From an uncultured Corynebacterium sp. (GTDB lineage: Bacteria > Actinomycetota > Actinomycetes > Mycobacteriales > Mycobacteriaceae): a DNA stretch of 64,000 nt. The first letter of the stretch is position 1. The number at the start of each line of letters is the position of its first letter. This document shows positions 9,113-17,810 of this stretch, in pieces. Position numbers and translations under genes: made by a program. The stretch lies in NCBI RefSeq assembly GCF_946998835.1, contig NZ_CAMQAZ010000010.1, positions 1 through 64,000 on the forward strand, read 5' to 3'. The notes under the pieces are model-generated. The model ran no database searches. It worked only from the letters and a program-made list of their open reading frames with translations, and was not told the DNA's origin.

Positions 9113-9150
9113 AGCCCGTATCCACGAAAACGGTGTGGATGCGGGCTTAT
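9113..9150 (+). terminator. Terminator after rnj
   Basis: A 13-bp stem with one G-U pair (9113-9125 with 9135-9147) is followed by a T-rich stretch. It closes the dapB-thyX-dapA-rnj run. Confidence 0.75.
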
Positions 9151-9162
9151 TCGTTTCTGGTC

Positions 9163-9175
9163 TAGGCTGGAGCCA
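9163..9175 (+). promoter_or_regulatory. Leaderless-type promoter of the TIGR03085 gene
   Basis: The hexamer TAGGCT (9163-9168) ends 6 nt before ATG 9175, placing the expected transcript start at or next to the start codon. Confidence 0.45.
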
Positions 9176-9792
9176 TGACTTTTGCAGAACGGGAACGTGA
9201 AGACCTGGCCAATCTACTACTCAGCGTCGGGCCCGACGCGCCGACCCTGTGCGAAGGCTGGACAACTCGAGATCTGGCTAATCACCTCTATATCCGTGAA
9301 AACCGTCCGGATGCCGCCGGTGGGATGTTCGTCAAGGCGCTGTCCGCTCGCCTCGATGACGTGACCTCCGAAGTCAACCGGATGCCCTACGTAGAAGTGG
9401 TGGGGAAGTGGGGCAGTGGTGCTCCGAAGTGGAACCCAATGAACTGGGCAGACCGCTACGTCAATGCTGCGGAGAACTTCGTCCACCATGAGGACGTTCG
9501 CCGGGCGCAGGATGGTTGGACAGTTCGTCAGCTGCCCCCGTCCGGGAATTCGGACCTGTGGCGTCTTGTCACTACTGCCGGCCGTATGATGCTGCGGGGT
9601 TCGACATCGACCGTAGTGCTCATGCGTGACGACGGAGTTGCGGTGACCCCAATCGATAACAGTGCCAAGGGTGCTCCGGTTGTGACCGTGCGTGGAAGTG
9701 TCGGTGAACTTGTGCTGTGGCTCTACGGCCGAGACCAGGTGCGTATCACTATCGACGGCGACGAATCGGGCATCAAGCGCAACAGTATTTAA
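9175..9792 (+). CDS. TIGR03085-family protein (DinB / maleylpyruvate isomerase-like fold)
   Basis: A 205-residue cytosolic protein recognised by its N-terminal pattern with DAPTLCEGWTTRDLANHL and RENRPDAAGG, typical of the actinobacterial TIGR03085 family, and by HHEDVRRAQDGW near residue 103. These conserved histidines suggest the metal-binding four-helix bundle of the DinB/MDMPI_N superfamily, whose members include mycothiol-dependent enzymes. No specific reaction is known for this family. It stands alone between the rnj terminator and ftsK, without a Shine-Dalgarno and with a leaderless-type promoter. Family call good, function unknown. Confidence 0.75.
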   Translation: MTFAEREREDLANLLLSVGPDAPTLCEGWTTRDLANHLYIRENRPDAAGGMFVKALSARLDDVTSEVNRMPYVEVVGKWGSGAPKWNPMNWADRYVNAAENFVHHEDVRRAQDGWTVRQLPPSGNSDLWRLVTTAGRMMLRGSTSTVVLMRDDGVAVTPIDNSAKGAPVVTVRGSVGELVLWLYGRDQVRITIDGDESGIKRNSI

Positions 9793-9913
9793 TGGTGCCC
9801 TTTCGGTTCTGAAAATGGCCTCCACTATCTGACGTCAACTACCTGACTGTTAAACAATGACACGCATGTGACTAATGTGAAAACGATCCGGTGTTAGCTG
9901 TAAGGTATTGGTC

Positions 9914-12900
9914 ATGTCTGCGACCAGCCGAACCAGAACCGACAATCGTCGGGCATCGTCCCGCTCTGCGGATACAGATGCCACGCGTCGATATCCCGTG
10001 CATAATGCCACGGAGGAATTCGAGCGCACGCCTAGCGCGATGTCGTTCGTAGGCAAGAGCCTAGCCAACGCCTGGACTGAAACTGCCCGAGGCGTGGCCG
10101 GTCTTGCCCGTCGGGTAGGTGGTCGCAATAGCAAGCAGGATGAAGAGGAGAATATGTCGCGGCGCGAAAGTGACGCCGATTTTTCGACGAAGCCCCGCAG
10201 GAAGCGTCGTAAAGCAGCCAGTGGCTACGACGACGTAATTGAAACGCCGCCGCCCGCTTCGGCACCCGCTAATGAGTTCGATGGAGAACTCGACGAGAGT
10301 GGTGAGCCGGGCTCGAAGGATGGCGTAGCGCTACTCGTTCTGGCATTGGCAATCGTGCTCGCAGGATCGACGTGGTTCCACCTCGCGGGCCCCGTTGGCG
10401 AGTTCATCGAAACTGCAGTTCGCACGTTAATTGGTATCGGTGCATTTGTGCTTCCAGTGCTACTCGGAATTATTTCCGTGCTGATGATGCTGGGTGCCAC
10501 GCCACGTCGTGAGCGTCTGGCTCCAACCGTAACCGGCGCATCGCTGATTGTGGTTGGTTTGCTTGCGATTATGCATATCGGTTCCGGTAGGCCGTCGGAT
10601 TGGGAGGGACGCCGTGCAGCCGGTGGCGCAATCGGTGGGTATGTCGGTTCACCGCTAGCCGCTGGATTTACTTCTTGGGTAGCAGTAATTCTGCTGCTGG
10701 GAATTGTGTTCTACGGTGCTTTGGTGCTTTCTGGGGCGACGGTGCGCCAGCTTATCGATGCCACCAAGGAGTACTTCAACTTCTCTGAATGGTCTTCGCG
10801 TCGTGGCGATGAGGAACTCGAATCGGATGATCCCTACGGTGATGTCGATGACATGCTGGAGCGTCGTGCGGGGTGGGGCGGCGATTCCGATTATGCGGAT
10901 GAGGACTTTGATCAGCCGACGCAACTGATCGAACGTCGTCCCACCCGCGGCAATCGCTCACGGCAGTCTCCGTCCCGTTCGACTTATCAATCGACCTATC
11001 GAGCACCACGCCGAGAGCCTGAAGCTCGACGAACTTCTCCTACGGCTTACGACGAGTCGGATGCCGAGGGCAACCTCTACGATCTTCTGGCCGATAGTCC
11101 ACGGGCATCCCGGCAGGCTCCACAGCCCTCCCGACAGGTCGAGGATGTCGATTACGACTCTGCAGATACCACGGTGTTTGAGGTCCGCAACAGGGCTCAG
11201 CGCCCCGAACGAACTGCCGCTGCGGAGCCGGAGTTTCCAGCAGCTGAGTACGTTGAGGAAACTCAATCGGATGCCGTCCATCGGGATACCGCAGAGACGG
11301 AATCGACTATTCCAGCAGTCGGAGGTGCAACCCACCGCGGGGCTAGCCAGGACTACGACGAGTACTCTGAGTACCCGACGCAGGAAGCCGCGGCAGCAAG
11401 CTCTAGTCAACGCGCTCGAGCATCCGAACCGCGAGTCTCTGAGCGGCACTCTGTGCAGCCTGAAGCTGTAGAAGAGAAAGATGCGCCCCAGGAAGAGGCT
11501 CCTGCTGCTCCTGCCGACCCTGTCGACCATTCGCGGGATGCGGTTTCTGAGGCCACCCGCCGAACGATGGATGCCATTGCCGCTCGCTCTGGTATCGATG
11601 CCTCCAAAATCCCGGCGACAACCCCGAAGTCCGAATTGGAAAAGGGGACTGAGGGTGCTTCCGGTCCGTCGGCACGCACACCGGAATCTGACTACCACCT
11701 GCCGTCGATCAACTTGTTGATCCCAGGTGAGCGCCCGAAGACGCGCACGGCCACGAACGACCGCATGATTGAAGCGATTACAGACGTATTCGCAGAATTC
11801 AAGGTCGATGCAGCGGTGACCGGTTTCTCGCGCGGCCCAACGGTGACGCGCTATGAGGTCGAGCTCGGCCCGGGCGTGAAAGTCTCGAAGATTACGAACC
11901 TGCAGTCCAACATCGCCTACGCAGTGGCGACCGACAATGTCCGCCTACTGACCCCGATTCCGGGTAAGTCCGCGGTCGGTATTGAGGTGCCAAATAACGA
12001 CCGCGAGATGGTTCGGCTTGCCGACGTACTCAACGCGCCGAAGACCGTTGCGAACGATGACCCAATGCTGATTGGCCTCGGCAAGGATATTGAGGGCGAA
12101 TTTATCTCGCACTCGATCCAGAAGATGCCGCATCTTCTCGTTGCTGGTTCGACTGGTTCGGGTAAGTCTGCATTCGTCAATTCGATGCTGGTGTCGCTGC
12201 TGACCCGCGCGACCCCAGAGGAAGTTCGTCTGATTCTGGTCGACCCCAAGATGGTGGAGCTGACACCGTACGAGGGTATCCCGCACCTGATTACGCCAAT
12301 CATCACTCAACCGAAGAAGGCCGCGGCGGCCCTGCAGTGGCTGGTTGAGGAGATGGAGCAGCGCTACATGGACATGAAGGCCGCGCGTGTTCGCCACATC
12401 AAGGACTTCAACCGCAAGGTCAAGTCAGGTGAGATCACGACACCACTCGGCTCAGAACGCGAGTACCGTCCGTACCCGTACATCGTCTGCGTCGTCGACG
12501 AGTTGGCTGATTTGATGATGACCGCACCCCGCGATATCGAGGATGCGATTGTGCGAATCACCCAGAAGGCGCGTGCAGCGGGTATCCACTTGGTGCTGGC
12601 AACGCAGCGCCCGTCAGTGGATGTGGTCACAGGTCTGATTAAGACCAACGTGCCATCGCGATTGGCGTTCGCGACCTCCTCTCTGACTGACTCCCGCGTC
12701 ATCCTGGATCAGGGCGGCGCGGAAAAGCTGATTGGTATGGGCGATGGGCTGTTCATCCCACAAGGGGCTGGTAAGCCGCGACGTCTCCAGGGTGCGTTCG
12801 TCACTGATGAGGAAATTCAGGCAGTCGTCGATGCCGCTAAGGCACAGGCCGAGCCGGACTACACCGAAGGTGTCACCGAGGACAAGAACGCTGAAGCTGA

Positions 12901-13222
12901 GCGTAATATCGATCCCGATATCGGTGATGACCTAGACGATCTGCTGCAAGCGGTCGAATTGGTGGTCACCGCACAGCACGGTTCTACCTCGATGTTGCAG
13001 CGCAAAATGCGCGTGGGCTTTGCCAAGGCTGGCCGACTGATGGATCTCATGGAAACTCGCGGTGTAGTCGGGCCATCGGAAGGCTCCAAGGCACGTGAGG
13101 TGCTGGTCAAGCCAGAGGAGCTCGAAACCATCCAGTGGATGATCAAGGGGGCAAACCCGGAAGATGCGCCGAAGGAAGAAGTCAACATCGTCGACGCTGA
13201 TCCGAATCAGTCCATGGCGTAG
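9914..13222 (+). CDS. ftsK: DNA translocase FtsK/SpoIIIE
   Basis: A 1102-residue membrane-anchored ATPase that pumps chromosome ends through the closing septum and activates dif recombination. Domains: basic, disordered N-terminus (1-110); about four hydrophobic segments (about 135-270); a long acidic/Ser/Glu-rich linker (about 290-590); the RecA-like motor with Walker A AGSTGSGKS near residue 745 and Walker B IVCVVDELADLM near 855; and a C-terminal gamma winged helix (about 1010-1080) that reads KOPS sites. AAGG lies 8 nt before ATG 9914. An internal ATG at 10154 behind GAGGAG could give a shorter form lacking the first 80 residues. Confidence 0.95.
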   Translation: MSATSRTRTDNRRASSRSADTDATRRYPVHNATEEFERTPSAMSFVGKSLANAWTETARGVAGLARRVGGRNSKQDEEENMSRRESDADFSTKPRRKRRKAASGYDDVIETPPPASAPANEFDGELDESGEPGSKDGVALLVLALAIVLAGSTWFHLAGPVGEFIETAVRTLIGIGAFVLPVLLGIISVLMMLGATPRRERLAPTVTGASLIVVGLLAIMHIGSGRPSDWEGRRAAGGAIGGYVGSPLAAGFTSWVAVILLLGIVFYGALVLSGATVRQLIDATKEYFNFSEWSSRRGDEELESDDPYGDVDDMLERRAGWGGDSDYADEDFDQPTQLIERRPTRGNRSRQSPSRSTYQSTYRAPRREPEARRTSPTAYDESDAEGNLYDLLADSPRASRQAPQPSRQVEDVDYDSADTTVFEVRNRAQRPERTAAAEPEFPAAEYVEETQSDAVHRDTAETESTIPAVGGATHRGASQDYDEYSEYPTQEAAAASSSQRARASEPRVSERHSVQPEAVEEKDAPQEEAPAAPADPVDHSRDAVSEATRRTMDAIAARSGIDASKIPATTPKSELEKGTEGASGPSARTPESDYHLPSINLLIPGERPKTRTATNDRMIEAITDVFAEFKVDAAVTGFSRGPTVTRYEVELGPGVKVSKITNLQSNIAYAVATDNVRLLTPIPGKSAVGIEVPNNDREMVRLADVLNAPKTVANDDPMLIGLGKDIEGEFISHSIQKMPHLLVAGSTGSGKSAFVNSMLVSLLTRATPEEVRLILVDPKMVELTPYEGIPHLITPIITQPKKAAAALQWLVEEMEQRYMDMKAARVRHIKDFNRKVKSGEITTPLGSEREYRPYPYIVCVVDELADLMMTAPRDIEDAIVRITQKARAAGIHLVLATQRPSVDVVTGLIKTNVPSRLAFATSSLTDSRVILDQGGAEKLIGMGDGLFIPQGAGKPRRLQGAFVTDEEIQAVVDAAKAQAEPDYTEGVTEDKNAEAERNIDPDIGDDLDDLLQAVELVVTAQHGSTSMLQRKMRVGFAKAGRLMDLMETRGVVGPSEGSKAREVLVKPEELETIQWMIKGANPEDAPKEEVNIVDADPNQSMA

Positions 13223-13270
13223 ACCAGGAGCTGCTCACCGCCGAGTTTGTTAGGCGTGTATAGTCGGCAC

Positions 13271-13456
13271 ACGTGGAGGGGAGTATCCCCGGTTAAAGCG
13301 GATATTTTCCGCTAATCCGTGACGGTTATCGTCAGCACGGATTGGAGACACGGACTCGCATCGTGCTCAGCCAATCCCGGTGCCGTCACTTCTGTCACTA
13401 TGGCAGGAGCAGGAGAGACCTCCGGTTCATGTTCGCACGACCGGAGGTCTTTTACT
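13271..13456 (+). promoter_or_regulatory. yybP-ykoY (manganese) riboswitch controlling the TerC gene
   Basis: The leader has the hallmarks of the yybP-ykoY class: GGGGAGTA (13278-13285), the loop motif CGTCAGCAC (13330-13338) and the closing GAGACC (13415-13420). The P1 stem can form between GGAGG (13275-13279) and CCTCC (13419-13423). That same CCTCC is the left arm of a terminator hairpin whose right arm holds the Shine-Dalgarno. Known biology: this class binds Mn2+ and sits before TerC/Alx and MntP exporters. P1 and terminator are mutually exclusive, so the predicted logic is Mn2+-dependent ON. Confidence 0.85.
13416..13454 (+). terminator. Riboswitch terminator / SD-sequestering hairpin
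   Basis: AGACCTCCGGT (13416-13426) pairs perfectly with ACCGGAGGTCT (13440-13450), followed by TTTA. The right arm contains GGAGG (13443-13447), the ribosome site of the gene starting at 13457, so one hairpin can block both transcription and translation. Confidence 0.85.
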
Positions 13457-14563
13457 ATGCACGTGCCCGCATCGGTATGGCTTATCACCATTGTGGTCGT
13501 CATGGGTTTCATCGCCTTTGACTTCTATGCACACGTTCGTACCCCGCACAACCCAACTATGAAGGAAGCGGGAATCTGGACCGCTTTCTACGTAGTCCTG
13601 GCATTCATTTTCGGTGGCATGGTGTGGTTGTTCTGGGACCATCATCGAGGGATAGAGTTTCTTTCGGGCTATATCACCGAAAAAGCGCTCAGCGTAGATA
13701 ACCTGTTTGTCTTCGCGCTGATTATCGGAGCATTCAAGATTCCACGCCAATACCAGCAAAAGGTATTGCTGTTCGGTATCGCGATGGCGCTGGTATTCCG
13801 AGGTTTGTTTATTTGGGCAGGTGCCGCCGTTATTGAGAAATGGTCGGATGTTTTCTACCTGTTTGCAATCTTCCTGATTTACACAGCTATCAAGACGGTG
13901 TACGACGAAGCCGTCGATAAGCCGGAACCGGATCCGGCGGATATGAAGCTAATCCAGTGGTTGCGGCGCGTGGTTCCAATCTCGGATCACTACAACGAGG
14001 ACAAGCTGACAGTCAAGCAAAACGGCAAGCGTTTGCTAACTCCGCTGGCTATTGCGCTGGTGTCCATTGGCTTTATTGATGTGATGTTCGCGTTCGACTC
14101 CATCCCAGCAATCTATGGCCTGACGGATGAGGCCTACATTGTCTTTACTGCAAACGCTCTGGCTCTCATGGGTCTGCGTCAGATGTACTTCCTGCTCGAC
14201 GGCCTGCTGGATCGACTGGTCTACCTGGCCTACGGCCTGGGTGTCATCCTGGCATTCATTGGCGTGAAGCTGCTGCTGCACGCTCTGCATGAAAATAACC
14301 TGCCGTTCATCAACGGTGGTGAAAACGTGTCTGTGCCAGAGGTATCGACCTGGGTGTCGCTGGCATTCATTGTTATCGTCCTGGTGGTCACGGTCTTGGC
14401 TTCTTGGCTCAAAATCAAGCGCGATGAAAACATGGGTGCGATTGCCCTTCCTCGCCTTCACCACGACGACCATGGAAACCACGGTGACCGCGGCCCTCAC
14501 ACTTCTTCAACCTCTGCTGGCGCGACACCGCCGTCGGGTGATAACGGCGCTAATGATTCGTAG
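13457..14563 (+). CDS. TerC/Alx-family integral membrane protein (probable Mn2+ exporter)
   Basis: A 368-residue protein with about nine hydrophobic segments of the TerC (tellurite resistance/Alx) family. The acidic, metal-binding intramembrane motifs are present: TEKALSVDNLFVFALI and DVMFAFDSIPAI. The C-terminal tail is soluble and His/Asp-rich (HHDDHGNHGDRG). ATG 13457 is chosen because GGAGG lies 9 nt upstream inside the riboswitch hairpin; the frame is open to 13319 only because the riboswitch happens to lack stops. The riboswitch argues for manganese export (inference), against tellurite as the natural ligand. Confidence 0.9.
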   Translation: MHVPASVWLITIVVVMGFIAFDFYAHVRTPHNPTMKEAGIWTAFYVVLAFIFGGMVWLFWDHHRGIEFLSGYITEKALSVDNLFVFALIIGAFKIPRQYQQKVLLFGIAMALVFRGLFIWAGAAVIEKWSDVFYLFAIFLIYTAIKTVYDEAVDKPEPDPADMKLIQWLRRVVPISDHYNEDKLTVKQNGKRLLTPLAIALVSIGFIDVMFAFDSIPAIYGLTDEAYIVFTANALALMGLRQMYFLLDGLLDRLVYLAYGLGVILAFIGVKLLLHALHENNLPFINGGENVSVPEVSTWVSLAFIVIVLVVTVLASWLKIKRDENMGAIALPRLHHDDHGNHGDRGPHTSSTSAGATPPSGDNGANDS

Positions 14564-14622
14564 GTCGGTTCGAGTAAGCCCTGGGCGTTAGCTGGACGTG
14601 ATTGTGAGATAAGGTAACAACT

Positions 14623-15189
14623 GTGACTGCTCCAAGTGCTGATACAAGCCGTGTTTCCAATTGGAACTTGCCTAATTTCCTAACGGTGCTTCGCATCCTC
14701 GGCGTACCGGTGTTTCTATGGGTACTTCTTCAGGAAGGTGGCGAAGCCACCAATTGGCGCTGGTGGTCGTTTGTCGTATTCACTCTTTTGATGGCGACCG
14801 ACAAGCTGGATGGTTACCTGGCTCGCAGCCGTAATCTCATTACCGACTTCGGCAAGATTGCCGATCCGATTGCCGACAAGGCTTTGATGCTCGCCGCGTT
14901 GATTGGAATGAATGTCATCGGCATTCTGCCGTGGTGGGTGACTGTCATTATCGTGATTCGCGAGGGCGGCATCACTGTCTGGCGCATGTTCGCGCTGCGC
15001 CAGGGCCGTGTAGTGCCGGCATCGCGCGGGGGCAAGATTAAGACGGTGCTGCAATCTGTGGCAGTCGGTCTGTTCCTGATGCCAGTGGCCTGGCTGTACT
15101 GGCCGTCGTGGATTGTGATGATTGCGGCGATTATCGTCACCGTTGGCACCGGCATTCAGTACATCGTAGATGCGCGAAAAGCGGCATAG
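14623..15189 (+). CDS. pgsA: CDP-diacylglycerol-glycerol-3-phosphate 3-phosphatidyltransferase
   Basis: Membrane enzyme for the first committed step of phosphatidylglycerol synthesis. The 188-residue protein has the CDP-alcohol phosphotransferase signature DG-x2-AR-x7/8-G-x3-D-x3-D around residues 64-86 (DGYLARS ... DFGKIADPIADKA) and four to five hydrophobic helices. GTG 14623 could be reached from AAGG 7 nt upstream, or from TAAGGT (14610-14615) as a leaderless start. It begins a co-directional set pgsA-cinA-clgR-pspA. PgsA1 and PgsA2 paralogues exist in actinobacteria; this position fits the PG synthase. Confidence 0.9.
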   Translation: MTAPSADTSRVSNWNLPNFLTVLRILGVPVFLWVLLQEGGEATNWRWWSFVVFTLLMATDKLDGYLARSRNLITDFGKIADPIADKALMLAALIGMNVIGILPWWVTVIIVIREGGITVWRMFALRQGRVVPASRGGKIKTVLQSVAVGLFLMPVAWLYWPSWIVMIAAIIVTVGTGIQYIVDARKAA

Positions 15190-15228
15190 AGGAGCCTTCA
15201 GAGTAAGCTTGAGCGGAAGGATAAAGCT

Positions 15229-15771
15229 GTGAGTGCTGTCAATCACCTCGCCGAGGGTGAGAGAAGTGCTGAGGACGTCGATAGCGTTTCGCGCGCACTC
15301 ATCCACACGCTCACGGTTCGAGGTGAAACTCTGGCCGCTGCCGAATCACTGACCGCAGGTCTTTTTTGCGCCACCGTTGCCTCGGTTCCAGGCGCGTCCG
15401 CAGTGCTCCGCGGCGGGGTGGTGACGTACGCAACCGATACGAAAGCATTGCTTGCCGACGTGCCGAAGGATGTCCTGTCCACACATGGTCCGGTATCCGA
15501 ATTGACGGCGAGGTATATGGCACTCGGAGTAGCAAATAAAGCAGTGGCTGACTGGGGCATTTCGCTGACAGGAGTAGCTGGCCCCACTATGCAGGATGGG
15601 CATCCTGTGGGGGAAGTGTGGTGTGGGCTGAAACGACCGGGAGCGTCATACCTAGAGGGGGTAACAGCTGTGAAGCTGCCGGTGAATAAAGATGGTTCGC
15701 GCTCAGAGATTCGTCGTCAAGCAGTGGCATTGTCGTTAGAATTGTTGATGGAAAATCTCGACACTAAATAA
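15229..15771 (+). CDS. cinA: CinA C-terminal domain protein (nicotinamide-nucleotide amidase, PncC type)
   Basis: A 180-residue single-domain protein equal to the CinA C-terminal half, which deamidates NMN to NaMN in NAD salvage. The motif AAESLTAGLFCATVASVPGAS and the later GVAGP are the characteristic substrate loops. The N-terminal MoaB-like COG1058 domain of full-length CinA is absent. GTG 15229 follows GGAAGGA. It lies between pgsA and clgR, the usual actinobacterial position. The old 'competence/damage' name does not imply competence. Confidence 0.9.
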   Translation: MSAVNHLAEGERSAEDVDSVSRALIHTLTVRGETLAAAESLTAGLFCATVASVPGASAVLRGGVVTYATDTKALLADVPKDVLSTHGPVSELTARYMALGVANKAVADWGISLTGVAGPTMQDGHPVGEVWCGLKRPGASYLEGVTAVKLPVNKDGSRSEIRRQAVALSLELLMENLDTK

Positions 15772-15824
15772 AAAACTTTTCACAATTGGGAACAGGTCGG
15801 CCCTCTAAGACGTTAGAGAAAGTG

Positions 15825-16214
15825 ATGACCAACAATACTGCACTTATGACCATTCGCTACCCAGAGGTAGATAGCGCTGCCGCGTTGGAGGCTTCCATGG
15901 ATGCCGCGGCGCAGTCCGCGCGGGTGGCCGTAGCGGAGCAGCCGGAATCCCGTGAGCCACTTCTACGTGAAGCGTTGGGGGAGACGCTGCGTGATATCCG
16001 CTCACGCACGGGACAGACTCTGCGAGAGCTTTCTGAAAACGCGGCGATTAGCCCTGGATATCTGTCTGAGCTTGAACGCGGTCGTAAAGAGGTTTCCTCT
16101 GAGCTGCTGGCATCGGTATGTGCGGCACTCGGCGTAACGGTATCGGATTTGATGATGGAGGCTGCGACTGCAATGGCTCTCCACGCGGCGAGCCCGGAGC
16201 TTGCGGCAATATAG
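15825..16214 (+). CDS. clgR: Transcriptional regulator ClgR (XRE family)
   Basis: A 129-residue helix-turn-helix activator. The core LRDIRSRTGQTLRELSENA ISPGYLSELERGRKEVSSELLASV is nearly diagnostic of ClgR, which activates clpP1P2, clpC and DNA-repair genes in C. glutamicum and streptomycetes and is itself degraded by Clp. ATG 15825 is chosen over the upstream GTG/ATG options because it gives a typical N-terminus; the first 40 residues are variable. The C-terminal AASPELAAI ends in hydrophobic residues, as expected for Clp-degradable ClgR. It precedes pspA, as in related genomes. Confidence 0.9.
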   Translation: MTNNTALMTIRYPEVDSAAALEASMDAAAQSARVAVAEQPESREPLLREALGETLRDIRSRTGQTLRELSENAAISPGYLSELERGRKEVSSELLASVCAALGVTVSDLMMEAATAMALHAASPELAAI

Positions 16215-16355
16215 GAACCCAATTGAAGTGTCTGGAATTATTTCGCCTACTCAGTGCTTAGCGCCCGAAAAAGCTTGGCTTTAGTTAAGATTGGTTGCGC
16301 GATAGACACAGACCTGCGTTTAGGTAGTTGCATTTAGAAAGGTGTATGGAACGCT

Positions 16356-17183
16356 ATGGCTAATCCATTTGTAAAGCTGTGGAATTACTTGATGGCCGCT
16401 TTTGATTCCAAGATTGAGGAAAACGCTGACCCGAAGGTTCAGATTCAGCAGGCTATTGAGGATGCCCAGCGGCAGCACCAGGAACTATCGCAGCAGGCAG
16501 CAGCGGTTATTGGTAATCAGCGCCAGCTGGAGATGCGCCTCAACCGACAGCTCGCTGAGATCGAAAAGCTACAGGGTAATACCCGCCAGGCACTGCAGTT
16601 GGCCGACAAGGCTCGTGCTGAGGGGGATACCGCCAAGGCCACTGAGTACGAGAACGCCGCCGAGGCTTTCGCAGCTCAGTTGGTTACTGCGGAGCAGTCG
16701 GTAGAAGATTTGAAAGCTCTGCACGATCAGTCATTGCAGCAGGCAGCTCAGGCGAAGAAGGCTGTGGAGCGTAACTCCATGCAGCTTCAGCAGAAGGTGG
16801 CAGAGCGGGCAAAGCTCCTCAGCCAGCTGGAGCAGGCAAAGATGCAGGAGAAAGTGTCCGAGTCCCTGCAGTCCATGAATCAGATTTCTTCAGGTGCTAC
16901 TCCTAACCTGGATCAGGTCCGCGATAAGATCGAGCGTCGTTACGCTAATGCTCTCGGCCAGGCAGAGCTGGCTCAGAACTCCGTTCAAGGACGTATGGCT
17001 GAGGTTGAGGCTGCTGGTGTTCAGCTGGCTGGACACTCTCGACTGGAGCAGATTCGCGCAGAGATGAACGGCGGCAACGAGCTCACCGGTGGTGAAGCAC
17101 AGAAGTCTATTGAGGGCGGCGCTGGTTCCAACGTTGATCCGGCAGTCGCTGAGCGCATGCGCCAGCTGCGCGAGGGCAACTAG
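16356..17183 (+). CDS. pspA: PspA/IM30 (ESCRT-III-like) membrane stress protein
   Basis: A 275-residue mostly alpha-helical coiled-coil protein of the PspA/Vipp1 family, which assembles on stressed membranes and preserves the proton gradient. The start MANPFVKLWNYLMAAFDSKIE is an amphipathic membrane-binding helix; Gln/Ala-rich coiled coil runs from about 30 to 200. The C-terminus from about 235 is Gly/Asn-rich and unlike E. coli PspA. In mycobacteria the clgR-pspA (Rv2744c) pair forms an envelope-stress circuit; the same adjacency is seen here. The gap of about 140 bases before it contains TAAGAT as a possible -10. Confidence 0.9.
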   Translation: MANPFVKLWNYLMAAFDSKIEENADPKVQIQQAIEDAQRQHQELSQQAAAVIGNQRQLEMRLNRQLAEIEKLQGNTRQALQLADKARAEGDTAKATEYENAAEAFAAQLVTAEQSVEDLKALHDQSLQQAAQAKKAVERNSMQLQQKVAERAKLLSQLEQAKMQEKVSESLQSMNQISSGATPNLDQVRDKIERRYANALGQAELAQNSVQGRMAEVEAAGVQLAGHSRLEQIRAEMNGGNELTGGEAQKSIEGGAGSNVDPAVAERMRQLREGN

Positions 17184-17189
17184 TTTTCG

Positions 17190-17810
17190 CTATTCGCCCT
17201 CACCGCGGGCGATGAGGGAATCACCCATCGCCTTTGAGCGGTTAATGGTTCGGATGACTACGGGCACTCCGAACGCGAGAATTGAACCGGTGGCACCGCG
17301 GGCTTTTCTGGCCTCTAGCACTTCAGCGGCGGCCATGACTTGTAGCGGAATCATTCGTAGAGTCAAAGAGAGCGCGAGAGAAATGGTGTCGACCGGTAGC
17401 CCAAAGCGCTCGAACGGTCGCATGGCAGCGGTCAGCGTGTCCATGATGTCGCTGACTCGTGTCGTTAGCGTCAAAAGGATTGCTGCTGCAATCGCCGCGA
17501 GAAGCGCGAGGAAGGTTGTCAGCGCTTGTTCGCCGCCGGCACGCCACCACAGCAGAAGTGACAGTAGCACCAAAATGATGACGGCACCACGGAGCTGTCG
17601 GAAGGCAACCTTGGGTGGAACCTTGGCCACGGCGTAGGCGAGAGCAACCGTTCCCACGGCCATTGCCCCGCCCATCCAGCCATTTACGAAGATGCCAGTC
17701 AACAGCAAAAATGCGATGACCGTGATGAGCTTTGCAGATGTCGGCAGTCTATGAACTGGCGAATCGTGATTGAGATAAAGCCCCAGAGGGACATTGGCCG
17801 GATGAATCAT
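17190..17810 (-). CDS. bioN: Biotin ECF transporter transmembrane (T) component BioN
   Basis: A 206-residue EcfT-type membrane protein with five to six hydrophobic segments that couples ATP hydrolysis to substrate uptake. The cytoplasmic coupling motif shows as ARKARGATGS near residue 165-175 (family pattern ARG...). Its ATG overlaps the bioM stop by ATGA, so translation is coupled. It converges on pspA with only six bases between the stops. Confidence 0.88.
   Translation of the reverse strand: MIHPANVPLGLYLNHDSPVHRLPTSAKLITVIAFLLLTGIFVNGWMGGAMAVGTVALAYAVAKVPPKVAFRQLRGAVIILVLLSLLLWWRAGGEQALTTFLALLAAIAAAILLTLTTRVSDIMDTLTAAMRPFERFGLPVDTISLALSLTLRMIPLQVMAAAEVLEARKARGATGSILAFGVPVVIRTINRSKAMGDSLIARGEGE

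Noticed and set aside
13319..13456. N-terminal extension of the TerC protein
   Set aside because: The open frame runs through the riboswitch; the ribosome site and family start support ATG 13457.
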